64,000 nucleotides of DNA from CAXNKH01 sp049296795 (lineage in GTDB: Bacteria; Pseudomonadota; Gammaproteobacteria; Burkholderiales; Burkholderiaceae_C). This document shows, piece by piece, positions 42,599 through 51,394 of the stretch (positions within the stretch are counted from its first letter, which is position 1; each line of letters begins with the position of its first letter). A program made the position numbers and the translations under genes. The notes beneath the pieces were generated by a model. The model had not been told where the DNA came from. It was given only the letters and a program-made list of their open reading frames with translations, and did not search any database. The DNA is taken from assembly GCA_049296795.1 (NCBI GenBank), contig JBAQTC010000037.1, forward strand, positions 1-64,000, given 5' to 3'.

Positions 42599-44227
42599 AT
42601 GCTGAACTACCTTAACTCATTTTTCCCCGTTCGCTACTTGGTACTCATCTTGTGCGGCATTGGTCTTTTGCTGAGTATTCTGGCTTTACTTGTTTTAGGT
42701 TTGGGCTTGGGTTGGTTCCTGGTATTCATCGTGTTAGTGGGCGTGGGTATTTATGACTTGCGTCAGTACAAACATTCAGTTTTACGCAACTATCCCGTCA
42801 TTGGCCACTTGCGATTCGCAATGGAATTCATCCGGCCTGAAATCCGGCAATACTTCGTTGAAAGCGATGGCGAAGCCGCTCCGTTTTCGCGAGCGCAGCG
42901 CTCGTTGGTGTACCAGCGTGCCAAGGGCGAATCCGACAAGCGTCCGTTTGGCACCCAGCTTGGAGTCTACGAAGAGGGCTATGAGTGGGCGAATCACTCG
43001 ATCTCACCTACACACCTGACGTCGCATGACTTTCGTATCACCATTGGAGCCGATGCCGCTTACCCTTATGAGGCCAGCGTATTTAATATTTCGGCCATGA
43101 GTTTTGGCGCCTTGAGTGCTAACGCGATCATGGCACTCAACGCGGGTGCCAAACGTGGAGGCTTCGCGCATGACACGGGAGAAGGGTCTATTTCAACTCA
43201 CCATCGCATCCACGGCGGCGACTTAATCTGGGAGATTGGCTCGGGCTATTTTGGCTGTCGCAACGAAGACGGAAGTTTTAATGCCGATAAATTTTCCGCC
43301 AACGCCCATGACCCTCAGGTCAAGTTGATTGAAATCAAATTGAGCCAGGGAGCCAAACCTGGTCATGGTGGTGTGCTGCCTGGGCCCAAGGTAACACAGG
43401 AAATTGCCGATGCGCGCGGTGTACCGTTGGGCGTGGACTGCATCTCACCAGCCTTGCACAGTGCCTTCAGCACTCCCAAGGAAATGATGTTATTCATTGG
43501 TCGTTTACGAGCACTAGCCGGTGGTAAGCCCACCGGATTCAAACTCTGCATCGGCCACCCTTGGGAATGGTTTTCCATCGTCAAGGCAATGAAAGATACC
43601 GGCATCACGCCCGATTTCATCGTGGTGGACGGCGCCGAAGGTGGAACAGGAGCAGCACCGCTGGAATTCTCCGACCATGTGGGCTCGCCGTTGCAAGAAG
43701 GACTGCTGCTGGTACACAACACCCTGCGGGGTGTGGGCTTGCGCTCCAAAATTAAGGTGGGCTGTGCTGGCAAGATAGTCAGCGCCTTCGACATTGCTCG
43801 ACTGATGGCTTTGGGTGCCGATTGGTGTAACAGTGCCCGCGGCTTCATGTTTGCTTTGGGCTGCGTCCAGGCTCAGCAGTGCCATACCGGCCAGTGCCCA
43901 ACAGGCGTAACCACGCAAGACCCGCGGCGCCAACAGTCGCTGGTGGTGCCAGACAAGGCAGAGCGGGTGTATAACTTTCATCAGCAGACGCTGCATGCGC
44001 TCAAGGAAATAGTGCAGGCCATCGGCGTGGAACATCCACAGGACATCACAGCCCACCACATCGTGCAGCGCACCGCCGACCGCAAGGTTCAGTCGTTGGC
44101 CCAGTTGCTTATCACGCAACTTCCGGATGGCGCCTTGCTGAAAACTGACCTGAGCGATCTGCCAATGATCTACCGCCATGGCTGGCCTCTGGCCAGCCCT
44201 CACAGCTTCCGACTACAAGGCGAGTGA
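42599..44227 (+). CDS. FMN-binding glutamate synthase-like protein with N-terminal membrane segments
   Basis: A 542-residue protein. Two hydrophobic segments (about 8-52) precede the FMN domain of glutamate synthase type: NISAMSFGALSANAI (163-177), GGTGAAPLEFSDHVG, and the 3Fe-4S Cys set Cys422, Cys428 and Cys433 in GCVQAQQCHTGQCPTG. It lacks the glutaminase domain, so it is one of the stand-alone FMN/Fe-S proteins. These may make glutamate from ammonia or a different amine reaction; the true reaction is not known. AAAGG precedes the ATG. It is the last gene in the island and has its own 160-base upstream gap. Confidence 0.83.
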   Translation: MLNYLNSFFPVRYLVLILCGIGLLLSILALLVLGLGLGWFLVFIVLVGVGIYDLRQYKHSVLRNYPVIGHLRFAMEFIRPEIRQYFVESDGEAAPFSRAQRSLVYQRAKGESDKRPFGTQLGVYEEGYEWANHSISPTHLTSHDFRITIGADAAYPYEASVFNISAMSFGALSANAIMALNAGAKRGGFAHDTGEGSISTHHRIHGGDLIWEIGSGYFGCRNEDGSFNADKFSANAHDPQVKLIEIKLSQGAKPGHGGVLPGPKVTQEIADARGVPLGVDCISPALHSAFSTPKEMMLFIGRLRALAGGKPTGFKLCIGHPWEWFSIVKAMKDTGITPDFIVVDGAEGGTGAAPLEFSDHVGSPLQEGLLLVHNTLRGVGLRSKIKVGCAGKIVSAFDIARLMALGADWCNSARGFMFALGCVQAQQCHTGQCPTGVTTQDPRRQQSLVVPDKAERVYNFHQQTLHALKEIVQAIGVEHPQDITAHHIVQRTADRKVQSLAQLLITQLPDGALLKTDLSDLPMIYRHGWPLASPHSFRLQGE

Positions 44228-44318
44228 GGGTCAAGAGATGGGCGAGTTTGGCTGGGGCAGAATAAAGGAGCCGGTGCGTGCCGCTGAGTCGCCGTGAAAA
44301 ATTAAAGAGTGAAATTCC

Positions 44319-44381
44319 CCATTGAACTACGGCGGCAGAGCTGGCTATTCTATTTGCTCAGTAAGCGCATGCCCTGTTCCA
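44319..44381. repeat. Right 63-bp direct repeat of the tRNA-Arg island
   Basis: Second copy of the repeat at 39370-39432, with one mismatch. It carries the first 18 nt of tRNA-Arg but no further tRNA, and then runs into the true 3' end of the VWA gene (minus strand EQGMRLLSK then stop). The left copy has Ala for this Gly. Confidence 0.88.
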
Positions 44382-45543
44382 GGCCGGTGATGGTTAGCGG
44401 ATACATGCGCTGGCTGACGAGTTGCTGGATCACGGCGATGCTCTGGCGGTATTGCCAGACGCCTTGCGGTTCGGGATTGATCCAGACGAACTTGGGGAAA
44501 GCGTGGGTCAGCCGTTGCAGCCACTGGGCGCCGGCTTCTTCATTGTTGTACTCAACGCTGCCACCGGGCTGCAAAATCTCGTAAGGACTCATGGTGGCGT
44601 CGCCGACAAAAATCAGTTTGTAGTCCTTGTTGTACTTGCGAATAATGTCCCAGGTGGCAAACTTTTCGCTGTAACGGCGTTTGTTGTTCTTCCACATGAA
44701 GTCGTAGACGCAATTGTGGAAGTAATAAAACTCGAGGTGTTTGAACTCGGTTTTGGCAGCGGAAAAAATCTCTTCGACCCTGGCAATGTGCTCGTCCATG
44801 GTGCCACCCACGTCCATCAGCAACAGCACTTTGACATTGTTATGGCGCTCGGGAATCATTTTGATGTCAAGATAGCCCGCGTTGGCCGCCGTGCTGTGGA
44901 TGGTGCTGTCGAGGTCGAGTTCTTCCTCGTGACCTTCGCGCGCGAACTTGCGCAGCCGTCGTAGTGCAATCTTGATGTTGCGGGTGCCGATTTCCTGGCT
45001 GTCGTCGTAATCTTTGTACGCGCGCTGGTCCCAGACTTTCACTGCGCTTTTGTTTCGGCTTTTCTCCTGGCCGATACGGATGCCTTGCGGGTTATAGCCG
45101 TTGGCACCAAAAGGCGAGGTACCGCCGGTGCCTATCCATTTGCTGCCGCCTTCGTGTCGTTCTTTTTGTTCTTCAAAACGCTTTTTCAGCGTTTCCATCA
45201 ACTCGTCCCAGCCCATTTTTTCGATCTTGGCCCTTTCCTCAGGACTCAGCAGCAACTCCAGGTTCTTGCGCAGCCAATCCATTGGAATTTCTTTGCTGAA
45301 ATCAGCAACCAGCTCAACCCCTTTGAAATAAGCAGCGAAAGCGCGGTCGAATTTGTCGTAGTGTTTCTCGTCCTTGACCAAGGTGGCTCGGCTCAAATAA
45401 TAAAAGTCGTCGATTTTGTAGCCACCGTCCGTGCTGTACGGGCCGACCACGCCCTCTTTCAAAGCTTCGAGCAGGGTCAGGAATTCCTTGACCGAAACCG
45501 GCAACTTGGCCGAACGCAGGGCGTAAAAAAAATCGATCAGCAT
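44350..45543 (-). CDS. VWA (CoxE-like) domain protein, partner of MoxR
   Basis: A 397-residue protein with a C-terminal von Willebrand A domain whose MIDAS motif is LLMDVGGTMDEH (about 241-252). The N-terminal part is rich in charged helical sequence. Proteins of this type (CoxE/YehP-like) pair with MoxR AAA+ ATPases to insert metals or mature complexes; the partner is encoded upstream at 46561-47415. The two are separated by an acetyltransferase gene and a repeat. The last codons form part of the island repeat. Confidence 0.87.
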   Translation of the reverse strand: MLIDFFYALRSAKLPVSVKEFLTLLEALKEGVVGPYSTDGGYKIDDFYYLSRATLVKDEKHYDKFDRAFAAYFKGVELVADFSKEIPMDWLRKNLELLLSPEERAKIEKMGWDELMETLKKRFEEQKERHEGGSKWIGTGGTSPFGANGYNPQGIRIGQEKSRNKSAVKVWDQRAYKDYDDSQEIGTRNIKIALRRLRKFAREGHEEELDLDSTIHSTAANAGYLDIKMIPERHNNVKVLLLMDVGGTMDEHIARVEEIFSAAKTEFKHLEFYYFHNCVYDFMWKNNKRRYSEKFATWDIIRKYNKDYKLIFVGDATMSPYEILQPGGSVEYNNEEAGAQWLQRLTHAFPKFVWINPEPQGVWQYRQSIAVIQQLVSQRMYPLTITGLEQGMRLLSK

Positions 45544-45926
45544 GGCCGGTGAGTATTCACGGAGCTATTCGGTTCGGTTTCATCAGCGGTACCCCAAGCG
45601 GGTGCGGACTTGGGTAAGCCCAGGCGTTTGGGGCGGGCAGCTCCGCGGCTGTCCCCCGACCTTTGGTCTCCTCCTTAATGCCGCTGCGCCGTCCACCCCA
45701 AACGCCTGAGCATCGAACAGGGTTGGTATGCGGCAGTGGAACACCCGCCAAGTTGACAGGAGCAGGGCGGTGGTGCACTCAGCGAAGCGGCATGAAGGAG
45801 GAATTGTCGGCCGCAGGCCGACAAGGGGGACAGCCGCGCAGCTGAGTGCGCCGCCACCGTGCTCCGGTGCTAACCACGCCAAGGTCAATATGAAAAGAAT
45901 ATTGCTTGTCATCAATTGAGGAAACT
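45544..45926. repeat. Palindrome-rich repeat region
   Basis: A 383-base gap with several inverted repeats: AGGCGTTTGGGG (45621-45632) and its complement (45696-45707); TTGTCGGCC-GCA-GGCCGACAA (45804-45824); and GCACTCAGC (45775-45783) with GCTGAGTGC (45841-45849). Open frames exist on both strands but none looks like a protein. The build suggests a nested palindromic element inserted between the VWA gene and the acetyltransferase. Confidence 0.6.
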
Positions 45927-46544
45927 TCAATTGGCACGTGGCTTGGCCAACTGGTGCTGCAAATGCGCTTTCACGGTGGGCCATTCGCTGGCGACGATGC
46001 TGTAGACACAGGTGTCGCGCAAAGTCCCGTTGCCAGCGATCTGGTGCGAACGCAGTACGCCGTCGAGCTTGGCGCCCAGCCGTTCAATGCCTTTGCGGCT
46101 TTGTTGGTTGAAGAAGTGGGTGCGAAATTCCACTGCAATACAGTTCAAAGCCTCGAAGGCGTGGCCTAACAACAGCAGTTTGCATTCGGTGTTGAGCGCG
46201 CTGCGCTGGGCGCTTTTTCTATACCAGGTGGAACCGATTTCGAGCCGGCGGTTGGGCTGGTCGATGTTCATATAGGTAGTCATGCCGGCAAAGCGTCCGG
46301 GCTGGCCATCGCTTTGCATTTGTCGGATCGCAAAAGGCAGCATCAGTCCCTGGGCCTGCAAAGTCAGCCGGCGTTCGATCTCGGTCTGCATAGTCTGGGG
46401 CGAGGGGATGGCCGTGTACCAAAGTTCCCATAAACGACCGTCTTGCACCGCTTCGCTGGCTTGTGCCAGATGGTCCAAGCGCAAAGGTTCGAGCAGGGCG
46501 TGCTGGCCTTGCAGCGTGATACTTTGGCTGAAACTGGCGCTCAT
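45927..46544 (-). CDS. GNAT-family N-acetyltransferase
   Basis: A 205-residue acetyltransferase of the RimJ/RimL style. The order ITLQGQHALLEPLRLDHL, RRLEIGSTWY, the acetyl-CoA loop region RSALNTECKLLLLGHAFE and VEFRTHFFNQQSRKGIERLGA matches the family. The ATG at 46544 (MSASFSQSI) is used; the frame stays open to 46598 into moxR. Its substrate is unknown. Confidence 0.82.
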   Translation of the reverse strand: MSASFSQSITLQGQHALLEPLRLDHLAQASEAVQDGRLWELWYTAIPSPQTMQTEIERRLTLQAQGLMLPFAIRQMQSDGQPGRFAGMTTYMNIDQPNRRLEIGSTWYRKSAQRSALNTECKLLLLGHAFEALNCIAVEFRTHFFNQQSRKGIERLGAKLDGVLRSHQIAGNGTLRDTCVYSIVASEWPTVKAHLQHQLAKPRAN

Positions 46545-46560
46545 GGCGTGGGGTCTTTGC

Positions 46561-47415
46561 CTAGCGGTTGCGGCTTTGCATGAACACCAGTTTTTCAAAT
46601 AGTGTCACGTCCTGCTCGTTTTTCAGCAAGGCACCGACCAAGGGCGGTACCGCCACTTTGTCGTCCGAGCTGTGCAGAGCGTGGTGCGGGATGTCCTCGG
46701 CCAGCAGCAGCTTGAGCCAGTCCAGCAGCTCGCTGGTGGAGGGCTTCTTTTTCAGTCCCGGCAGATTGCGCACGTCGTAAAAAGTTTTCATGGCGGCGCT
46801 CAGCAACTCAGCCTTGAGTCCGGGGAAATGCACATCGACGATGCTTTGCATGGTGGGTGCATCGGGGAACTTGATGTAGTGAAAGAAGCAGCGGCGCAGA
46901 AAAGCGTCGGGCAGTTCTTTTTCGTTGTTGGAGGTGATGAACACCAGCGGCCGGTTCTTGGCCTTGATCAGCTGGCGGGTTTCATAACAATAAAACTCCA
47001 TACGGTCGATTTCGCGCAACAAGTCGTTGGGAAATTCAATGTCGGCTTTGTCGATTTCGTCAATCAACAGTGCCACTGGCTGCTCGGCTGTGAATGCCTG
47101 CCACAACACGCCTTTGATGATGTAGTTGTGAATGTCCTTGACCCGCTCGCTACCTTCGACATCGGCCAGCTGGGAATCGCGCAGTCGACTGACTGCATCG
47201 TATTCGTACAGTCCTTGCTGGGCCTTGGTGGTGGATTTGATGTGCCACTGCAACAGCGGCATGTTCAGCGCCTGCGCCACTTCCTCCGCCAGCATGGTTT
47301 TGCCGGTTCCGGGCTCGCCCTTAACCAACAGCGGGCGCTTAAGGGTGATGGCGGCGTTGACCGACAGCATCAGGTCCTGGGTTGCGATGTAGTTTTTGCT
47401 TCCGTTGAATTTCAT
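46561..47415 (-). CDS. MoxR-family AAA+ ATPase
   Basis: A 284-residue ATPase. Walker A is GEPGTGKTMLAEE, Walker B is LLIDEIDKADIEF, sensor 1 is in VFITSNNEKELPDAF, and the arginine finger follows (FLRRCFF). MoxR proteins act with VWA proteins as chaperones for metal-cofactor or complex assembly. The VWA protein at 44350-45543 is the obvious partner. The ATG at 47415 begins KFNGSKNYIAT; earlier starts are not needed. Confidence 0.9.
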   Translation of the reverse strand: MKFNGSKNYIATQDLMLSVNAAITLKRPLLVKGEPGTGKTMLAEEVAQALNMPLLQWHIKSTTKAQQGLYEYDAVSRLRDSQLADVEGSERVKDIHNYIIKGVLWQAFTAEQPVALLIDEIDKADIEFPNDLLREIDRMEFYCYETRQLIKAKNRPLVFITSNNEKELPDAFLRRCFFHYIKFPDAPTMQSIVDVHFPGLKAELLSAAMKTFYDVRNLPGLKKKPSTSELLDWLKLLLAEDIPHHALHSSDDKVAVPPLVGALLKNEQDVTLFEKLVFMQSRNR

Positions 47416-47503
47416 CTTGGGCTCAAGGCTCTCAGTGCGTAAAGTACGGTCGATATAATGCGGGGTAGATTTATTCCCAGCAATGGCTGATTGTCCTCGC
47501 AAA

Positions 47504-48169
47504 ATGAACAAACTAATCCTGTCGATTTCCAGTCTGCTTGTCGCCTCGGTGACGCTTATTACAGCTCACGCCCAAGACATCAAAGGCGATGCCAAAGCCG
47601 GAGAGAAAAAAATCGCGATGTGCATTGGCTGCCACGGGATTGTGGGTTACCAGGCCAGCTTTCCCGAAATTCACAAAGTCCCCAAGATTTCCGGGCAAAG
47701 TGGCAAGTTCATCGTGGCTTCACTCACGGCCTATAAAAAAGGCGAACGCAAGCACCCCACCATGCGCGGTATTGCGGACTCATTGAGTGAGCAGGATATG
47801 GCGGATTTGGCGGCGTATTACGAAAATCACGGCAAGGTTGAGGGTGCAACAGCGCCGGCCAAAGCGCCTGATGCCAGTGGCAAAGTCGCTGAATTGTTGA
47901 AAAAAGGTGCTTGCGTGAGCTGCCACGGCGACAACTTCAGCAAACCGCTAGACCCCAGCTACCCCAAGATCGCGGGTCAGTATGCGGACTATTTGTTCGT
48001 GGCCTTGAAGTCCTACAAGGCTGAAAACAATCCCAAGGTGGGTCGCTCCAACGCCATCATGGGCGGCATTGCTAAGCAATTCTCCAACGACGAACTGAAA
48101 GAGCTGGCTAGTTATGTCAGTGCTTTGCCCGGTGAACTGAAAGTGGTTCCCGAGAGTCGCTTCCGCTGA
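47504..48169 (+). CDS. Cytochrome c4-like diheme protein
   Basis: A 221-residue periplasmic cytochrome with two similar heme domains. The signal peptide ends near ITAHAQD (residue 25). Heme sites are CIGCH (about 40-44) and CVSCH (about 138-142). Sequences such as PKISGQSGKF in domain 1 and PKIAGQYADY in domain 2 show an internal duplication. Cytochrome c4 carries electrons to terminal oxidases. The ATG at 47504 lies close to the moxR start, and the two are divergent. Confidence 0.9.
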   Translation: MNKLILSISSLLVASVTLITAHAQDIKGDAKAGEKKIAMCIGCHGIVGYQASFPEIHKVPKISGQSGKFIVASLTAYKKGERKHPTMRGIADSLSEQDMADLAAYYENHGKVEGATAPAKAPDASGKVAELLKKGACVSCHGDNFSKPLDPSYPKIAGQYADYLFVALKSYKAENNPKVGRSNAIMGGIAKQFSNDELKELASYVSALPGELKVVPESRFR

Positions 48170-48185
48170 ACTTGACGTTGACTGC

Positions 48186-48214
48186 AAAAAAGCCGCTGAT
48201 TCAGCGGCTTTTTT
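48186..48214 (+). terminator. Rho-independent terminator of the cytochrome gene
   Basis: A-run and AGCCGCTGA (48191-48199) pair with TCAGCGGCT (48201-48209) followed by T6. The A-rich left side makes it work in both directions, so it can also serve the convergent DUF1841 gene. Confidence 0.88.
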
Positions 48215-48218
48215 ATTG

Positions 48219-48656
48219 TCAGTCCCGCGTCGCGTGGCGCTGGACGCAGTCGATGTAGGCTTCGCCATCGGGCGGACGGCCGGCGCGCTGACTTTCCCAC
48301 ACCATCTGGCCCAGACACTCCATGGCTTCGTGGTGCGCCTGGTGCAGAGAATTGCGTTTGGCGCTGAGCAACTCAATCGCTTGGCGAATGCCGCGTGGTT
48401 GGTCGATGCTGCATTGTTCGCTGATCGACAGGTGCATCGACAGGTGCAAAAACGGGTTGGTTTGACCTGATTCGACGTCGTACATCTTGCTTAGCGCAGC
48501 TGCTTCATCGGCGAAATCGGCATCGTACTCGGGGTGCTCGGCCAGCCATTGGCTTGCTATTGTTTCAATAGCTTCAAGCGCAGAACCCGATTTGGTTTTG
48601 GCATAAACCGAGCAGAAAAACCGGCGGACATCGGCTTGTGAAGGTTGCATCAACAT
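48219..48656 (-). CDS. DUF1841 family protein
   Basis: A 145-residue protein. The beginning QPSQADVRRFFCSVYAK, the segment NPFLHLSMHLSISEQ and the end GQMVWESQRAGRPPDGEAYI match the DUF1841 family, which has no known function. The ATG at 48656 is used (the TTG at 48680 is less likely). The gene converges on the cytochrome terminator. Confidence 0.85.
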   Translation of the reverse strand: MLMQPSQADVRRFFCSVYAKTKSGSALEAIETIASQWLAEHPEYDADFADEAAALSKMYDVESGQTNPFLHLSMHLSISEQCSIDQPRGIRQAIELLSAKRNSLHQAHHEAMECLGQMVWESQRAGRPPDGEAYIDCVQRHATRD

Positions 48657-48734
48657 GGGGTGAGCATAAGCCAGCGACAAAAGGGCGCTTAAAAATCAGA
48701 ATAAACTCAGCGTCGAAGATTCTCGGACGCATGA

Positions 48735-49436
48735 ATGATTAACAAACAAGCAGACTCGGTGGCCCAAGCCTTGGCCTCTATCCAGGACGGCTCAACCGTC
48801 ATGATTGGCGGCTTTGGCACCGCCGGTATTCCCAATGAACTGATTGATGGCCTGATAGCCCAGGGCGCGCGCGACTTGGTGGTGGTCAACAACAACGCCG
48901 GCAACGCCGAGCAGGGCCTGGCAGCTTTGCTCAAAACCGGTCGGGTGCGCAAAATCATTTGCAGCTTTCCGCGCCAGACCGACAGCTATATCTTCGATGG
49001 CCTCTACCGCAGCGGCAAACTGGAGTTGGAGTTGGTGGCCCAGGGCAATTTGTCGGAACGCATTCGCGCCGCTGGCGCTGGCATTGGCGCTTTCTTCACG
49101 CCAACGGGCGCTGGCACCGATTTGGCCAAGGGCAAAGAAGAGCGCATTATCAATGGCCGCGCCTATGTATTGGAATACCCCATTCATGGCGACGTGGCCT
49201 TAATCAAGGCCGAACGGGGCGACCGTTGGGGCAACCTGACCTACCGCATGTCGGCGCGAAATTTCGGTCCGGTTATGGCCGCGGCCTGCGAGAAAACCAT
49301 TGCCACCGTGCATGAGATTGTCGAACTGGGCGAACTCGACCCCGAATTGGTGGTGACCCCGGGCATTTATGTCCACAGCATCATTAAAGTTCCACGTCAG
49401 GCCACCCAAGCCGGCGGTTTCAAGAAGGCCGCTTAA
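48735..49436 (+). CDS. pcaI: 3-oxoadipate (3-oxoacid) CoA-transferase subunit A
   Basis: A 233-residue subunit of a type I CoA-transferase. TVMIGGFGTAGIPNELIDGL (19-38) is the glycine-rich CoA site, and NNAGNAEQGLAALLKTG is typical of PcaI/ScoA. It is followed by subunit B after one base and a thiolase, an order that suits the 3-oxoadipate pathway: transfer of CoA from succinyl-CoA to 3-oxoadipate. Similar enzymes act on acetoacetate, so pathway context supports the name. Confidence 0.87.
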   Translation: MINKQADSVAQALASIQDGSTVMIGGFGTAGIPNELIDGLIAQGARDLVVVNNNAGNAEQGLAALLKTGRVRKIICSFPRQTDSYIFDGLYRSGKLELELVAQGNLSERIRAAGAGIGAFFTPTGAGTDLAKGKEERIINGRAYVLEYPIHGDVALIKAERGDRWGNLTYRMSARNFGPVMAAACEKTIATVHEIVELGELDPELVVTPGIYVHSIIKVPRQATQAGGFKKAA

Positions 49437-49437
49437 C

Positions 49438-50079
49438 ATGAGCTACCAAAGAAGAAGCAAAGACCAACTGGCAGCTCGGGTGGCGCAAGACATTGCCGAG
49501 GGTTCGGTGGTGAATTTGGGCATCGGCATGCCGACGCTGGTGGCCAATCACATCCCAGCCAATCGCGAAGTCCTGCTGCACAGTGAGAACGGCATCCTGG
49601 GCATGGGGCCTGCGCCCGCGTCGGGCGAAGAGGACTACGACTTGATCAATGCCGGCAAACAGCCAGTCACGCTGCTCAAAGGCGGCTCCTACTTTCACCA
49701 CAACGACAGTTTTGCCATGATGCGTGGCGGCCATCTTGACATCTGTGTATTGGGGGCGTTTCAGGTTTCGGCCACAGGCGATCTGGCCAACTGGCATACC
49801 GGAGAAGCCGATGCGATTCCCGCCGTCGGTGGTGCCATGGATTTGGCCGTGGGCGCCAAGCAGGCCTGGGTGATGATGGACTTGTTGACCAAAAAAGGCG
49901 AGAGCAAGGTGGTGAGTGCCTGCTCTTATCCTTTGACCGGCAAGGCCTGTGTCAAGCGGATTTATTCTGATCTCGCGACCTTGGCGTGCACGCCCGACGG
50001 TTTGCGACTGATCGACAAAGTTGACGGCTTGTCGCATGCCGAACTCGAACAACTCGTTGGTCTGCCCATCGCTGTGTGA
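49438..50079 (+). CDS. pcaJ: 3-oxoadipate (3-oxoacid) CoA-transferase subunit B
   Basis: A 213-residue subunit with the catalytic Glu in HSENGILGMGP (about 51-61). VVNLGIGMPTLVANHI opens the fold and GAMDLAVGAKQAWVMM follows. It starts one base after subunit A. The earlier in-frame start at 49369 would overlap that gene. It forms the active transferase with subunit A. Confidence 0.88.
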   Translation: MSYQRRSKDQLAARVAQDIAEGSVVNLGIGMPTLVANHIPANREVLLHSENGILGMGPAPASGEEDYDLINAGKQPVTLLKGGSYFHHNDSFAMMRGGHLDICVLGAFQVSATGDLANWHTGEADAIPAVGGAMDLAVGAKQAWVMMDLLTKKGESKVVSACSYPLTGKACVKRIYSDLATLACTPDGLRLIDKVDGLSHAELEQLVGLPIAV

Positions 50080-50103
50080 TCTATTTTTCAATTCAGGAAC
50101 CCT

Positions 50104-51306
50104 ATGAACCAAGCTTTTATTTTTGATGCCATCCGCACGCCTTTCGGCCGTTACGGCGGTGCTTTGAGCAGCGTTCGCACCGATGATTTGGCCGCTGTTC
50201 CGATTAAAGCCTTGATGGCGCGCAACCCGCAAGTCGACTGGACATCCATCAGCGACGTGCTTTATGGTTGCGTCAATCAGGCCGGTGAAGACAACCGCAA
50301 CGTAGCGCGCATGGCGTCTTTGTTGGCGGGTTTGCCCCAGGAGTTGTCAGCCGCCACCATCAACCGTTTGTGCGGCTCGGGCTTGGACGCGGTGGGCACG
50401 GCAGCGCGTGCCATCAAGGCCGGCGAGGCTTCTCTGATGATTGCTGGTGGGGTGGAAAGCATGAGCCGGGCACCGTTTGTGATGGCCAAGGCCGAATCGG
50501 CTTTCAGCCGCCAGGCCCAGATTTTCGACACCACGATCGGTTGGCGTTTTGTCAACAAGCTGATGAAAGAAAAATACGGTGTTGATGCCATGCCCGAGAC
50601 GGCGGAGAACGTGGCCGCCGACTACAACATCAGTCGGCTCGATCAGGACAAAATGGCGCTGGCCTCGCAACTCAAGGCCATTGCCGCGCAGCAAGCCGGT
50701 TTTTTTGACGCCGAGATCACTCCGGTAACGATTGCTCAGAAAAAGGGTGATCCGCTGGTCGTGAGCAAAGATGAGCATCCGCGCGAGACTTCGATGGAAG
50801 CGTTGGCCAAACTCAAGGGTGCAGTGCGACCCGACGGCAGCGTGACTGCCGGCAACGCTTCGGGGGTCAATGATGGCGCTTGTGCGCTCTTGATTGGCAA
50901 TGAAGCCGTCGCCAAAAGTAATGGCTTGACGCCCAAAGCCCGCATCGTGGGCATGGCCACAGCTGGCGTGCCGCCGCGCGTCATGGGCATCGGCCCAGCG
51001 CCCGCGACTGAAAAAGTGATGGCGCTGACTGGCCTGAGTCTGGCCCAAATGGACGTGATTGAGCTCAATGAAGCGTTCGCTGCGCAGGGCTTGGCGGTAC
51101 TGCGTTTGTTGGGCTTGCGCGACGACGATCCGCGTGTCAATCCCAATGGCGGCGCTATTGCGCTGGGTCATCCGCTGGGAGCCTCCGGTGCGCGTTTGGT
51201 CACCACGGCGGTCAATCAATTGCACAGAACCGGTGGCCGCTACGCTTTGTGCACCATGTGCATTGGCGTCGGACAAGGCATCGCTTTGGTGTTGGAGCGG
51301 GTTTAG
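50104..51306 (+). CDS. pcaF: 3-oxoadipyl-CoA thiolase
   Basis: A 400-residue thiolase. The nucleophile Cys is in INRLCGSGLDAVG (about 87-99), NEAFAAQGLAVLR follows, and the catalytic His and second Cys lie in GGAIALGHPLGASGAR and CTMCIGVGQG. It would split 3-oxoadipyl-CoA to succinyl-CoA and acetyl-CoA. The gene lies 24 bases after pcaJ and has CAGGAA upstream. A general acetyl-CoA acetyltransferase is the alternative name. Confidence 0.88.
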   Translation: MNQAFIFDAIRTPFGRYGGALSSVRTDDLAAVPIKALMARNPQVDWTSISDVLYGCVNQAGEDNRNVARMASLLAGLPQELSAATINRLCGSGLDAVGTAARAIKAGEASLMIAGGVESMSRAPFVMAKAESAFSRQAQIFDTTIGWRFVNKLMKEKYGVDAMPETAENVAADYNISRLDQDKMALASQLKAIAAQQAGFFDAEITPVTIAQKKGDPLVVSKDEHPRETSMEALAKLKGAVRPDGSVTAGNASGVNDGACALLIGNEAVAKSNGLTPKARIVGMATAGVPPRVMGIGPAPATEKVMALTGLSLAQMDVIELNEAFAAQGLAVLRLLGLRDDDPRVNPNGGAIALGHPLGASGARLVTTAVNQLHRTGGRYALCTMCIGVGQGIALVLERV

Positions 51307-51394
51307 GCGATCACTCTAAGGGTATGTGCTAGTCGCTCACGCGTCCGTAGCACCACTGCATCGTTTAGCATCATTCAATTGATTAGGAGATCCC

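Larger units (their letters stand above)
39370..44381. mobile_element. Putative genomic island at tRNA-Arg
   Basis: The segment lies between direct repeats that both carry the tRNA 5' end and the end of the VWA gene, as expected after site-specific insertion or homologous recombination at that junction. It holds five genes whose families differ from the flanks and looks AT-richer by eye than its surroundings. No integrase or transposase is encoded inside, so the element may be decayed or mobilised in trans. Use of the 5' part of a tRNA is less usual than the 3' part. Confidence 0.68.

Noticed and set aside
45583..45984. Open frames on both strands of the palindrome-rich region
   Set aside because: They come from GC-rich inverted repeats and do not resemble proteins.
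46672..47442. 256-residue open frame opposite moxR
   Set aside because: Antisense to a clear AAA+ ATPase; composition is that of a shadow frame.
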